Of a stretch of 24,395 nucleotides of DNA, positions 6,208 to 12,019 are shown one piece after another (position 1 is the first letter of the stretch; each line of letters starts with the position of its first letter). The notes under the pieces are model-generated. The model saw nothing but the letters and a program-made list of their open reading frames with translations, made no database searches and had not been told where the DNA came from. The DNA lies in IMG/VR virus record IMGVR_UViG_3300031857_001329, positions 1 through 24,395 of that record, one strand, 5' to 3'. The translations under genes and the position numbers were made by a program. This DNA is from a virus.

Positions 6208-6240
6208 GCAACTGTAGTTTTTAAATTTATGGAGGAAATT

Positions 6241-6345
6241 ATGAAAACAAAAGGCATGATCGTAACAGTTCTAGCAGTATATCTATATGGAGCGCTTTGG
6301 CTTTACTTCTTATACCCAATACTTTCTAAACACTTTGGAGGCTAA
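6241..6345 (+). CDS. first rightward gene: 34-aa membrane peptide
   Basis: A 34-residue peptide starting MKTKGMIVTV with one hydrophobic stretch (MIVTVLAVYLYGALWLYFLY, residues 6-25) and a short polar tail KHFGG. GGAGG lies five bases before the ATG. It is the first gene after the early promoter. A one-span inner-membrane peptide in this position could act in exclusion of other phages or host takeover, but nothing in the sequence proves it. Confidence 0.7.
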   Translation: MKTKGMIVTVLAVYLYGALWLYFLYPILSKHFGG

Positions 6346-6346
6346 T

Positions 6347-6631
6347 ATGACTATTCAACAAGAATACGCGGAAGACTTAATTGACACAGACCCAGTGGAA
6401 GTTTTAGCCCACATGGATATGGAACAGCTAGCTGGCACAATTCGTGCTTTATATTGGGCTAATCAAAAAGGCGATATGTTAAGCGTTAACCTTTTTGCTA
6501 AATCAATAAGCAATGCCTTTTTTGAGGAAGCGATGGGTATTACAGAAAAAAAGCTAAATGAGGCTAACGTATATCAAGGCCCATACGATGCCATGTATGA
6601 CGCAGGCCACCAACATGGAGACTTTTTCTAA
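6347..6631 (+). CDS. hypothetical early protein, 94 aa
   Basis: A 94-residue acidic protein, mostly helical: MTIQQEYAEDLIDTDPVEV, MEQLAGTIRALYWANQKGD, then a Gly/His-containing tail ending QHGDFF. No family recognised. The ATG at 6347 is preferred because GGAGG is just upstream and the preceding gene ends two bases earlier. The longer frame, which begins at 6287, lies inside the membrane-peptide gene and has no ribosome-binding site. The stop overlaps the next ATG (TAATG). Confidence 0.8.
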   Translation: MTIQQEYAEDLIDTDPVEVLAHMDMEQLAGTIRALYWANQKGDMLSVNLFAKSISNAFFEEAMGITEKKLNEANVYQGPYDAMYDAGHQHGDFF

Positions 6632-6720
6632 TGTTTAAATACATCCGAAACGTTGTGTTTTTATATTGCAAAGGCTTTACTTTTAAAAAATCTATTCAAC
6701 TAGCAAAGGGCATTAAATGA
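6631..6720 (+). CDS. 29-aa basic peptide
   Basis: A 29-residue peptide starting MFKYIRNVVFLYCKGFTFKK, net basic with a short hydrophobic centre. It is coupled to the upstream gene by a TAATG overlap and to the next by ATGA. It has no function I can name. Tight overlaps on both sides are the main support for it being translated. Confidence 0.45.
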   Translation: MFKYIRNVVFLYCKGFTFKKSIQLAKGIK

Positions 6721-6788
6721 TTACTTTTAGTGTATGTTTGATTGTAGGCATATTTATTTCTATTTTAATAAATAATAATGGGGAATAA
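6717..6788 (+). CDS. 23-aa membrane peptide
   Basis: A 23-residue peptide: MITFSVCLIVGIFISILI followed by the polar NNNGE. It is almost entirely one membrane span. It is joined to the previous peptide by an ATGA overlap, and its stop runs up to the next start within one base. Translation is plausible from spacing, but the length makes it uncertain. Confidence 0.4.
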   Translation: MITFSVCLIVGIFISILINNNGE

Positions 6789-6789
6789 A

Positions 6790-7212
6790 ATGAAACAACA
6801 TAAATGGCATAAAGAAATAAAAGCTTGGGCTGATGGTGCAGAGATACAAGAAAGATTTATGACTGAAGATATAAAAGAAATTAAATGGAGGAAAACATTA
6901 AGAAATCCTTTGTGGGATTGTGATGATATTGAATTTCGCATTAAAACACAAAAAAAAGAACCATTAATTATTTCTGAAGAACCTGTGGCGATTGTTTATT
7001 CAATGCAAGATGGTTATGTAGGGCAAATGATTAAAAAGGGTTTGCCACATAAGACTTTGCTATATGCACATTTTGATGAATCACAACCTAAAGAGCCACA
7101 ATATTTGTATGTGTATGTAAATTTTAATGGAAACTATGAATTATGTATGTCAAAAGAAACAAAAATAAATCGTGCATACATAGGAAAAATTAAACTAGAG
7201 GAAACTAAATGA
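6790..7212 (+). CDS. phage protein with KAWADGA-type domain, 140 aa
   Basis: A 140-residue protein. The N-terminus has HKEIKAWADGAEIQ and, later, NPLWDCDDIEFRIK, two blocks I know from a widespread short domain of phage proteins (KxWADGA, then NPxW, then IEYRIK) with no known function. The C-terminal half (70-140) is a Lys/Tyr-rich extension. The start at 6790 is chosen because the next gene begins with the same nine-residue stretch MKQHK-x-HKE and because GGGGAA precedes it. An in-frame ATG at 6778 lies in that ribosome-binding site. Confidence 0.8.
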   Translation: MKQHKWHKEIKAWADGAEIQERFMTEDIKEIKWRKTLRNPLWDCDDIEFRIKTQKKEPLIISEEPVAIVYSMQDGYVGQMIKKGLPHKTLLYAHFDESQPKEPQYLYVYVNFNGNYELCMSKETKINRAYIGKIKLEETK

Positions 7213-7457
7213 AACAACATAAATTGCATAAAGAAATAACAAGAAGCTATAAAAAAACTATATTGGAAAGACTAGAAAGTGATAATGAATTTTGGGATAT
7301 TATTTTTAAAACTCAATATCCATTAAGTGATGATGAAATAAGAGATATAGTAATTGAATGTAATTCTGTTGATTTAATTGAAGAAGTAATGCCTGAAACA
7401 TTAAATGAATTTGCAAGAGCCATAGAAAAAGCACATGGCATAGGAGAAGATAAATGA
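7209..7457 (+). CDS. hypothetical early protein sharing an N-terminus with its neighbour, 82 aa
   Basis: An 82-residue helical acidic protein. Its first 31 coding bases are identical to those of the upstream gene except for one base (MKQHKLHKEI against MKQHKWHKEI), while the rest is unrelated. It ends FARAIEKAHGIGEDK, an ending I recognise from other small phage proteins. Function unknown. GAGGAAA precedes the start, which overlaps the upstream stop by four bases. The shared leader suggests a local duplication of start region and ribosome-binding context. Confidence 0.75.
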   Translation: MKQHKLHKEITRSYKKTILERLESDNEFWDIIFKTQYPLSDDEIRDIVIECNSVDLIEEVMPETLNEFARAIEKAHGIGEDK

Positions 7458-7990
7458 TTACTTTTAACGTATTAAAAAAGATCAACGTCAACAATCATAC
7501 CGAAAAGAAAGGAAACTTAACTTATCTTTCTTGGGCATGGGCAGTAGATCAATTATTAACTAATGATCCAGCAGCCACCTGGGAATACAAAGAGCCTAAA
7601 CAATTTAACGACACCTTAATGGTGTTTTGCTCGGTGACGGCTTTTGGTAAAACTATGACCGCCCAGCTGCCTGTATTAGATTACAAAAATAAAGCGGTAG
7701 TAAACCCTGACGCCATGGCAGTTAATACAGCTATGCAGCGATGCCTGGCCAAGGCTATTGCTTTACATGGAATTGGTTTATATATCTACGCAGGCGAGGA
7801 TGTGCCTCAAGAGCAACCAGCTTCAGACGAGGAAATAAACCAAGTATTAGAAGCTATAAATGAAGCAGAGTCTATTGAGTCTTTAAAAGAAATATTTAAA
7901 GAGGCTCAAAAAAGGTTTGGTAGTCAGCCTGATGTAATAACGACTATCCGTTCAGCACTATCAACTCAAAAAACTAAATTGGAGGAATAA
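7454..7990 (+). CDS. single-strand annealing protein, Sak3/DUF1071 type
   Basis: A 178-residue protein of the DUF1071 family, the Sak3 group of phage single-strand annealing proteins. Diagnostic blocks: GNLTYLSWAWAVDQLL at 22-37, WEYKEP, the middle FGKTMTAQLPVLDYKNKAV, and MAVNTAMQRCLAKAIALHG at about 88-106 followed by GLGLYIYAGED-like residues. The C-terminal 45 residues are a variable helical extension. It anneals complementary ssDNA during recombination. The exonuclease gene two genes downstream is the usual partner, giving a Red-like pair. The start overlaps the previous stop (ATGA). Confidence 0.92.
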   Translation: MITFNVLKKINVNNHTEKKGNLTYLSWAWAVDQLLTNDPAATWEYKEPKQFNDTLMVFCSVTAFGKTMTAQLPVLDYKNKAVVNPDAMAVNTAMQRCLAKAIALHGIGLYIYAGEDVPQEQPASDEEINQVLEAINEAESIESLKEIFKEAQKRFGSQPDVITTIRSALSTQKTKLEE

Positions 7991-8206
7991 ATGAATCAAC
8001 AAGAACGCTTAACAAAGTATTTAGAAAAACATGGCAAGATTGATCCATTAAAAGCATGGTCTCAATTAGGCATATATCGGTTAGCAGATACCATTTTTAA
8101 CTTACGCAAAAAAGGTTATGAAATTAAAACCAATACTAAAAAAGTTAAAAATAAATATAAAGAAGTTTGTCATGTAGCTGAATACAAGCTGGAGCCTCAA
8201 AAATGA
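7991..8206 (+). CDS. small helix-turn-helix protein, 71 aa
   Basis: A 71-residue basic protein: LTKYLEKHGKIDPLKAWSQL, then GIYRLADTIFNLRKKGYEIK, then a Lys-rich wing ending AEYKL. This is the winged helix-turn-helix found in many short phage proteins (helix, 'GIxRLAxxIxxLRxxGY'). DNA binding is likely, the target unknown. It lies between annealing protein and exonuclease genes, GGAGG is seven bases before the ATG, and its end overlaps the exonuclease start by four bases. Confidence 0.8.
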   Translation: MNQQERLTKYLEKHGKIDPLKAWSQLGIYRLADTIFNLRKKGYEIKTNTKKVKNKYKEVCHVAEYKLEPQK

Positions 8207-8838
8207 TTGCTAACGATTGCACACATTTAGAGCAAGGCTCAACTGAATGGGTTATGGCTAGGTTGGGCTTTGTTAGTGCCAGCAATATAGCAGAGGTTAT
8301 GTCAAAAGGTAAAACAGGCGAGGCAATAGGTCGTAAGAAATATAAAACTCGCCTTGTAGCTGAAAGACTAACCATGCAACCTTTAGAGTCTTATTCTAAT
8401 GAAGCGATGGCGTGGGGAGTTGAAAACGAACCGTTGGCAGCCATGGCTTACGAAGCAGCAACAGGCACGTTTTTAGAAAAAACAGGATTTTGGAAGCATC
8501 CTGAAATTCAATGGCTTGGTGTTTCACCTGATCGTTTACTAGGCGACAAACATTTAATTGAAATCAAATGTCCGAATACGACAACGCATTTAGATTATAT
8601 TTTTGAGAATAAAGTGCCTGGCGATTACTATAAACAAATTCAATGTCAATTATGGGTTACAGGTCGCGAGTGGGCAGATTTCGTTTCATACGACCCACGA
8701 CTACCATTTAAAAATCGCTTGTTTATTAGCCGCGTTGAAAAAGACCAATCAATGATTAAAGAAATGGAATTAGAAGTAAAACAATTCCTATCTGAAGTTG
8801 AAGAGTTAATTTTACGTCTAGAAAATGACAAAAATTGA
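8203..8838 (+). CDS. YqaJ-type phage recombination exonuclease
   Basis: A 211-residue lambda-exonuclease-type nuclease. In order: QGSTEWVMARLGFVSASN (11-28), the helix with WGVENEPLA (71-79), GVSPDRL (106-112), LIEIKCP (118-124) and QIQCQLWVTGREW (145-157). D110, E120 and K122 form the PD-(D/E)xK metal-binding site. The enzyme degrades one strand of dsDNA and exposes ssDNA for the annealing protein encoded just upstream. Length is normal for the family. Its end overlaps a possible extended -10 promoter for the next gene. Confidence 0.95.
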   Translation: MIANDCTHLEQGSTEWVMARLGFVSASNIAEVMSKGKTGEAIGRKKYKTRLVAERLTMQPLESYSNEAMAWGVENEPLAAMAYEAATGTFLEKTGFWKHPEIQWLGVSPDRLLGDKHLIEIKCPNTTTHLDYIFENKVPGDYYKQIQCQLWVTGREWADFVSYDPRLPFKNRLFISRVEKDQSMIKEMELEVKQFLSEVEELILRLENDKN

Positions 8839-8842
8839 AAAA

Positions 8843-8851
8843 TGGTATAAT
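8843..8851 (+). promoter_or_regulatory. candidate extended -10 promoter for the hydrolase gene
   Basis: TGGTATAAT is a perfect -10 box (TATAAT 8846-8851) with the extended TG at the right distance. No good -35 lies 15-19 bases upstream. A GGGAGG ribosome-binding site follows at 8871-8876. It could give the hydrolase and later genes their own transcript, separate from the recombination genes. Confidence 0.4.
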
Positions 8852-8882
8852 CCTATTTGGCAACTACACAGGGAGGTCTTTT

Positions 8883-9272
8883 ATGATCGACCAGGCGTTA
8901 CTATGCCTCGCGCAAACCATATTCATGGAATCTAGCGTTGAGTCAAAAGAAGCACAAATATCAGTGGGTTACGTTCTTATGCGGCGCGCTGATTTTGATC
9001 CAAAGCAAGTGTGTTATGAAATGAAAAAACCTTATCAATTTACTTGGTATGGAAAAATTAAACCACCTGAACGTAAGGAAATTAATCCACACTTTATTAA
9101 TTTAGCATGGCGCATTATGCACAAACTAGAGCCTGATTATTCTTACGGCGCAACACACTTTCACGATAACTCAATCAAAAAACCTATAAGCTGGTTTAAG
9201 CTTAAAAAGACTGCTCAATGGTCTCGCATGGTTTTTTATAAACACGAGGAAACAAAATATGCACAATTTTAA
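8883..9272 (+). CDS. SleB-like cell wall hydrolase
   Basis: A 129-residue protein of the SleB/CwlJ (Hydrolase_2) type: LAQTIFMESSVESKEAQISV (9-28) with the probable catalytic Glu at 16, VGYVLMRRADFDPKQVCYE, PYQFTWYG, then YGATHFHDNS and W near the C-terminus. The family cleaves peptidoglycan glycan strands. There is no signal peptide. The start at 8883 has GGGAGG seven bases before it. A longer TTG reading from 8835 would begin within the exonuclease gene and lies outside the conserved region. It is odd to find a wall hydrolase in the early recombination operon, far from the endolysin at 12016-12450. Confidence 0.85.
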   Translation: MIDQALLCLAQTIFMESSVESKEAQISVGYVLMRRADFDPKQVCYEMKKPYQFTWYGKIKPPERKEINPHFINLAWRIMHKLEPDYSYGATHFHDNSIKKPISWFKLKKTAQWSRMVFYKHEETKYAQF

Positions 9273-9525
9273 TCTTTACGCTAAACAACTTAATGGATTA
9301 GATTTACAATCCATGTTAAATCCTAAAAAAATGCAAATACCAAAACCTGATGTTACTTTGGAATATTATGTTTACAGAGGTAAAAAAGGATTTGCTAGTT
9401 TTATATCTGCCAACACTAAAGAGCGCAAAAGAGGATGTAATTTACAATTAATATTTGACGGTGAAACTAACCTTTTAAAAGATGTTATTTTTGTTGAAGT
9501 GAATCATAAAAATAATCAAAAATGA
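9259..9525 (+). CDS. hypothetical phage protein, 88 aa
   Basis: An 88-residue basic protein: NLYAKQLNGLDLQSMLNPKK, then a beta-rich part (EYYVYRGKKGFASFIS, CNLQLIFDGETN). No family recognised. GAGGAAA is well placed before the ATG, which overlaps the hydrolase end by 14 bases. The stop overlaps the next start (ATGA), giving a coupled chain. Confidence 0.7.
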   Translation: MHNFNLYAKQLNGLDLQSMLNPKKMQIPKPDVTLEYYVYRGKKGFASFISANTKERKRGCNLQLIFDGETNLLKDVIFVEVNHKNNQK

Positions 9526-9635
9526 AAATATTTGATATAGTAATCAAAGTTTTAATGTTTTTTGGTTTTGTCGGTCTTTTGATCGGCATTTTTTTCACGC
9601 TTGAACTTTTATTTGGAACTTACATATGTCATTAA
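9522..9635 (+). CDS. 37-aa membrane peptide
   Basis: A 37-residue peptide starting MKIFDIVIKVLMFFGFVGLL with a single span (about residues 5-28), ending LFGTYICH. It overlaps the previous gene by four bases (ATGA) and the phosphoesterase gene by ten, so it fills the gap exactly. It is the third one-span peptide of the rightward operon. Function unknown. Confidence 0.55.
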   Translation: MKIFDIVIKVLMFFGFVGLLIGIFFTLELLFGTYICH

Positions 9636-10840
9636 AAAAAGAACAATTGTTGGAGGCGGTTGACGCTTTTAATAAGACAGGAAGTGAAACCAAAGCAGCA
9701 GAGTTACTAGGCATTAAAAGAGCTTGTTTACAGGGAAGGTTAAAGGCAGCTAAACTAGCAAACCTATTCACAGCACTACCACCTGAAACTCAAATCCCAC
9801 CTGAAATAGCTTTAAAAGATAAAATACGAACCCTTGAAGCGCAAATAGCTTCATTCAATCGTGACGTATTAAGTGAAAATTACGTTAAGTCTAAAATTCT
9901 TAAAATGGTGGATAAGAAACCTTCACCACCAACATGGCTAGTTAAACCTAGCTCTAGTAAATCCGCTCCAGGCGTGCCTACATTGTTTGCATCAGATTGG
10001 CATTGGGGAGAGAACGTAGACCCTAACCAAATTAATAATGTCAATTCATATAATATGAAAATAGCTCACAAACGAGCTAAAAAAATGATAGAGGTGGCTA
10101 TTGATTTATTAAATAATCACATGGTTAACCCTAAATATCCAGGAATTGTATTTGCGCTAGGCGGCGATATGGTGTCAGGCGATATTCACGAGGAATTGAT
10201 GGCCACCAACGATGCAGAGATTATGCCTGTGGTTATAGACTTATTCGGTGTGCTAATTTGGTGTATATCTACCCTAGCTGATCAATTTGGAAAAGTGTTT
10301 GTGCCATGCGTAGGCGGTAACCATGGCCGTAATACCCACAAAATTAGAAACAAAGGCCGTAACTTTACGTCTTTTGATTGGCTAACCTATCAATTTTTAG
10401 CCAAACACTTTGAATCAGATAGCCGAGTATCCTTTCACATACCTGACGGCCCTGACGCTATATACGCTATTTACAACCATAAATACCTATTAACCCATGG
10501 CGATCAGTTTAGAGGTGGTGACGGCGTTATTGGCGCTTTAGGCCCTATCATACGAGGCGACCATAAAAAGCGGTCTAGGAACGCACAAATAGACATGGAA
10601 TACGATACAATGATTATTGGCCATTTTCACCAGCTAATACAATTAGAGCGTTTAATAGTAAACGGTTCGCTAAAAGGTTACTGTGAATATGCTTATAGTA
10701 ATAACTTTGGTTTTGAACCGCCAAGGCAAGCTTTATGGATAACGCATCCCTATCATGGCATAACATTTTCTATGCCTGTCAACGTGGATGTATCTTTTGA
10801 AAATTCAGATAAATCAGAGTGGGTAAGCTGGAAAGGCTAA
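9626..10840 (+). CDS. HTH-metallophosphoesterase fusion protein
   Basis: A 404-residue protein. Residues 5-45 look like a Fis/HTH DNA-binding unit (EAVDAFNKTGSETKAAELLG, then IKRACLQGRL). Residues 115-375 are a calcineurin-like phosphoesterase with the five metal motifs in order: DWHWG (124-128), GGD (179-181), GNHGR (231-235), THGD (290-293) and GHFHQ (332-336). Phages often carry such proteins in the recombination region, sometimes compared to Mre11/SbcD nucleases, but the substrate (DNA, nucleotide or other) cannot be told here. The DNA-binding end favours a nuclease or DNA-bound phosphatase. It overlaps the upstream peptide gene and is followed one base later by the SprT-like gene. Confidence 0.88.
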   Translation: MSLKKEQLLEAVDAFNKTGSETKAAELLGIKRACLQGRLKAAKLANLFTALPPETQIPPEIALKDKIRTLEAQIASFNRDVLSENYVKSKILKMVDKKPSPPTWLVKPSSSKSAPGVPTLFASDWHWGENVDPNQINNVNSYNMKIAHKRAKKMIEVAIDLLNNHMVNPKYPGIVFALGGDMVSGDIHEELMATNDAEIMPVVIDLFGVLIWCISTLADQFGKVFVPCVGGNHGRNTHKIRNKGRNFTSFDWLTYQFLAKHFESDSRVSFHIPDGPDAIYAIYNHKYLLTHGDQFRGGDGVIGALGPIIRGDHKKRSRNAQIDMEYDTMIIGHFHQLIQLERLIVNGSLKGYCEYAYSNNFGFEPPRQALWITHPYHGITFSMPVNVDVSFENSDKSEWVSWKG

Positions 10841-10841
10841 A

Positions 10842-11186
10842 ATGTCTGCAATTATTACAGAGCAAAGCGTAAAAATGATTTATTCAATGCTTCGTAAATT
10901 GCCGCCATTTGATTCCTGGAAACTTCCACCTGCATCAAAAATAAAATTTAAAGTTGACCCTGATTTTAAGTTTATGGGCGAGTTAGATGTAAAACCTTAC
11001 AAAATGACCTTTGGCACTAAACACCAAGAGCATTTTTTAAGCATAGTAACAACCGTGGCTCATGAAATGGTGCATTTGCATTTATACCTGGAAGGAGTCG
11101 CGTCTTACAACCAACACAGGCGCATTTTTAGGCAAAAATCTGCTGAAATAGGGTCATTATACGGATTTGACAGAAAAACCCTGTAA
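10842..11186 (+). CDS. SprT-like metallopeptidase-fold protein
   Basis: A 114-residue protein with the zinc-peptidase motif HEMVHLH at 74-80 (H74, E75, H78) and a later ASYNQHRRIF that may give the third ligand (H92), then SAEIGSLYGFD. This is the layout of SprT-like proteins. The family is linked in eukaryotes to digestion of DNA-protein crosslinks (Spartan). In phages the role is unknown. GGAAAGG precedes the ATG. It follows the phosphoesterase gene closely, which suggests joint handling of blocked DNA ends, as an inference only. Confidence 0.85.
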   Translation: MSAIITEQSVKMIYSMLRKLPPFDSWKLPPASKIKFKVDPDFKFMGELDVKPYKMTFGTKHQEHFLSIVTTVAHEMVHLHLYLEGVASYNQHRRIFRQKSAEIGSLYGFDRKTL

Positions 11187-11238
11187 AAGCCCACAAAATG
11201 CGTTTTAGGGCTATATATTACTTTTATGGAGGAAATAA

Positions 11239-11511
11239 ATGAAAAATACCACTGAAATAAATACTATTTTAGATGAAAGAGGTAAAAATTACGGTGAATT
11301 TAAAACTCATGCCGAAATTACTATGATGTTTAAAAGAATATTAGCTGATTATCAAATTGAAAAATTTGATGATGATCAAATAGAAGCTTTGCACATGATA
11401 TTTCATAAAATAGGTCGTATTATTAATGGCGATCCTAATTATATAGATAGCTGGATTGATATAGCAGGTTATGCTAAATTGGTGTCAGATAGATTAGAAA
11501 AAAAAGATTAA
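11239..11511 (+). CDS. DUF6378-like phage protein, 90 aa
   Basis: A 90-residue helical protein: ILDERGKNYGEFKTHAEIT, FDDDQIEALHMIFHKIGRII, then NYIDSWIDIAGYAKLVSDRL. These blocks match the DUF6378 family of phage proteins as I know it. It contains His and Asp residues on helices (H24, H47, H51, D66, D69), reminiscent of all-alpha NTP-pyrophosphatase-like folds, though that is a guess. GGAGG lies before the ATG. A 52-base gap separates it from the SprT-like gene, and 86 bases separate it from pqqA. Confidence 0.8.
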   Translation: MKNTTEINTILDERGKNYGEFKTHAEITMMFKRILADYQIEKFDDDQIEALHMIFHKIGRIINGDPNYIDSWIDIAGYAKLVSDRLEKKD

Positions 11512-11551
11512 TGATTTTACTGATGGTTTTGTATTGCAAAAAAGCCATAAT

Positions 11552-11582
11552 TTGCGTAACAAGTAATTTTGCTTGTTATAAA
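11552..11582 (+). promoter_or_regulatory. candidate pqqA promoter with inverted repeat
   Basis: TTGCGT at 11552-11557 and TATAAA at 11577-11582 are a possible -35/-10 pair (19-base spacer, or 18 to TTATAA). Between and over them lies an inverted repeat TAACAAG (11557-11563) and CTTGTTA (11572-11578) with an eight-base loop. Its ends carry the same TAACAA/TTGTTA half-sites as the two main operators, but ten bases apart instead of one. It could be a regulatory site or simply a hairpin. Confidence 0.35.
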
Positions 11583-11597
11583 TGAAAGGCTAAAATT

Positions 11598-11669
11598 ATG
11601 TGGACAACTCCAGCTGTATCAGAAATGAGATTTGGTTTTGAAGTTACTATGTATGTTATGAATAAATAG
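11598..11669 (+). CDS. pqqA: PqqA: PQQ precursor peptide encoded by the phage
   Basis: A 23-residue peptide with the full signature of PqqA, the ribosomal precursor of pyrroloquinoline quinone. It begins MWTTPAVSEMR and continues FGFEVTMY. W2, P5, R11, G13 and the E15-V-T-x-Y19 core are in register with bacterial PqqA of 23-24 residues. Glu15 and Tyr19 are the two side chains that PqqE, with PqqD, crosslinks before PqqB, PqqC and a protease finish PQQ. GAAAGG lies eight bases before the ATG. It is the last recognised gene of the rightward operon, just before a strong terminator. No other pqq gene is in the window, so it would depend on host enzymes. This suggests a PQQ-using host such as a methanol-oxidising methylotroph. 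Confidence 0.9.
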   Translation: MWTTPAVSEMRFGFEVTMYVMNK

Positions 11670-11718
11670 TAGCTTTAAAAGGTGGATAGCGTTCCTCAGA
11701 AAAACATATCCAATTAAG

Positions 11719-11747
11719 AAAGGGCAGAAATGCCCTTTTTTATTTTA
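11719..11747 (+). terminator. intrinsic terminator ending the rightward operon
   Basis: AAAGGGCA (11719-11726), GAAA loop, TGCCCTTT (11731-11738), then TTTATTTT: a perfect eight-base stem with a GNRA-type tetraloop and a U-rich tail. It lies between pqqA and the convergent late operon. On the other strand the stem is followed by a weaker U-rich stretch, so it may also slow leftward late transcripts that end at 11745. Confidence 0.9.
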
Positions 11748-11855
11748 CCAATAGCAAATAATGTATTCTAAAGCCAAATGTAGAGGCAAATAGCACATAC
11801 ATAAAAGGCTAATAACAATAGTAAACGCAACAAATACGTCAAAGTTATTGTCCAT
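11745..11855 (-). CDS. 36-aa membrane peptide, last late gene
   Basis: A 36-residue peptide starting MDNNFDVFVAF with one hydrophobic span (about residues 7-26) and a Tyr/Cys-containing tail. The ATG overlaps the stop of the 54-residue gene (TAATG), and its own stop falls in the U-tract of the shared terminator. It follows endolysin and holin, so a part in lysis is possible, but no motif shows it. Confidence 0.5.
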   Translation of the reverse strand: MDNNFDVFVAFTIVISLLCMCYLPLHLALEYIICYW

Positions 11856-12019
11856 TACTTTTTAGGATGTGCTTTAGACATTGGCTCTCTTTCGTGAGCT
11901 TTTAGTTCACGAGCCAATCTTTCAACTTTAGCTTTTTCTTTTTCCCAATCCTTCATCATAGCCATTTCTTTTTTCTCGTGACGAATAGATGGTTCACATT
12001 TTTCTAGTTTCATTTTCAT
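11855..12019 (-). CDS. 54-aa charged coiled-coil protein after the endolysin
   Basis: A 54-residue protein that is mostly one very charged helix: RHEKKEMAMMKDWEKEKAKV, then ERLARELKAHERE, ending SKAHPKK. The start overlaps the endolysin stop by three bases. A second in-frame ATG two codons downstream is possible. It has no membrane segment. Small charged helices in lysis cassettes are sometimes spanin parts, but there is no lipobox or anchor here, so I leave the role open. Confidence 0.65.
   Translation of the reverse strand: MKMKLEKCEPSIRHEKKEMAMMKDWEKEKAKVERLARELKAHEREPMSKAHPKK

Noticed and set aside
6287-6346. Upstream extension of the 94-residue early gene
   Set aside because: The extension lies within the membrane-peptide gene. 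The start at 6347 has GGAGG and two-base spacing to the previous stop.
8835-8882. Longer TTG-started version of the SleB-like hydrolase
   Set aside because: It begins within the exonuclease gene and adds residues outside the conserved domain. The ATG at 8883 has a much better ribosome-binding site.
11188-11212. Possible hairpin AGCCC ... GGGCT between the SprT-like and DUF6378-like genes
   Set aside because: Only five clean pairs with a long AT-rich loop, and no U-tract follows. It does not qualify as a terminator.
11511-11585. 24-codon ORF starting at the stop of the DUF6378-like gene (TAATG), hydrophobic and Cys-containing
   Set aside because: It has no ribosome-binding site of its own, covers the candidate pqqA promoter and inverted repeat, and shows no known pattern. 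Coupled translation cannot be excluded, but support is too thin to call it.
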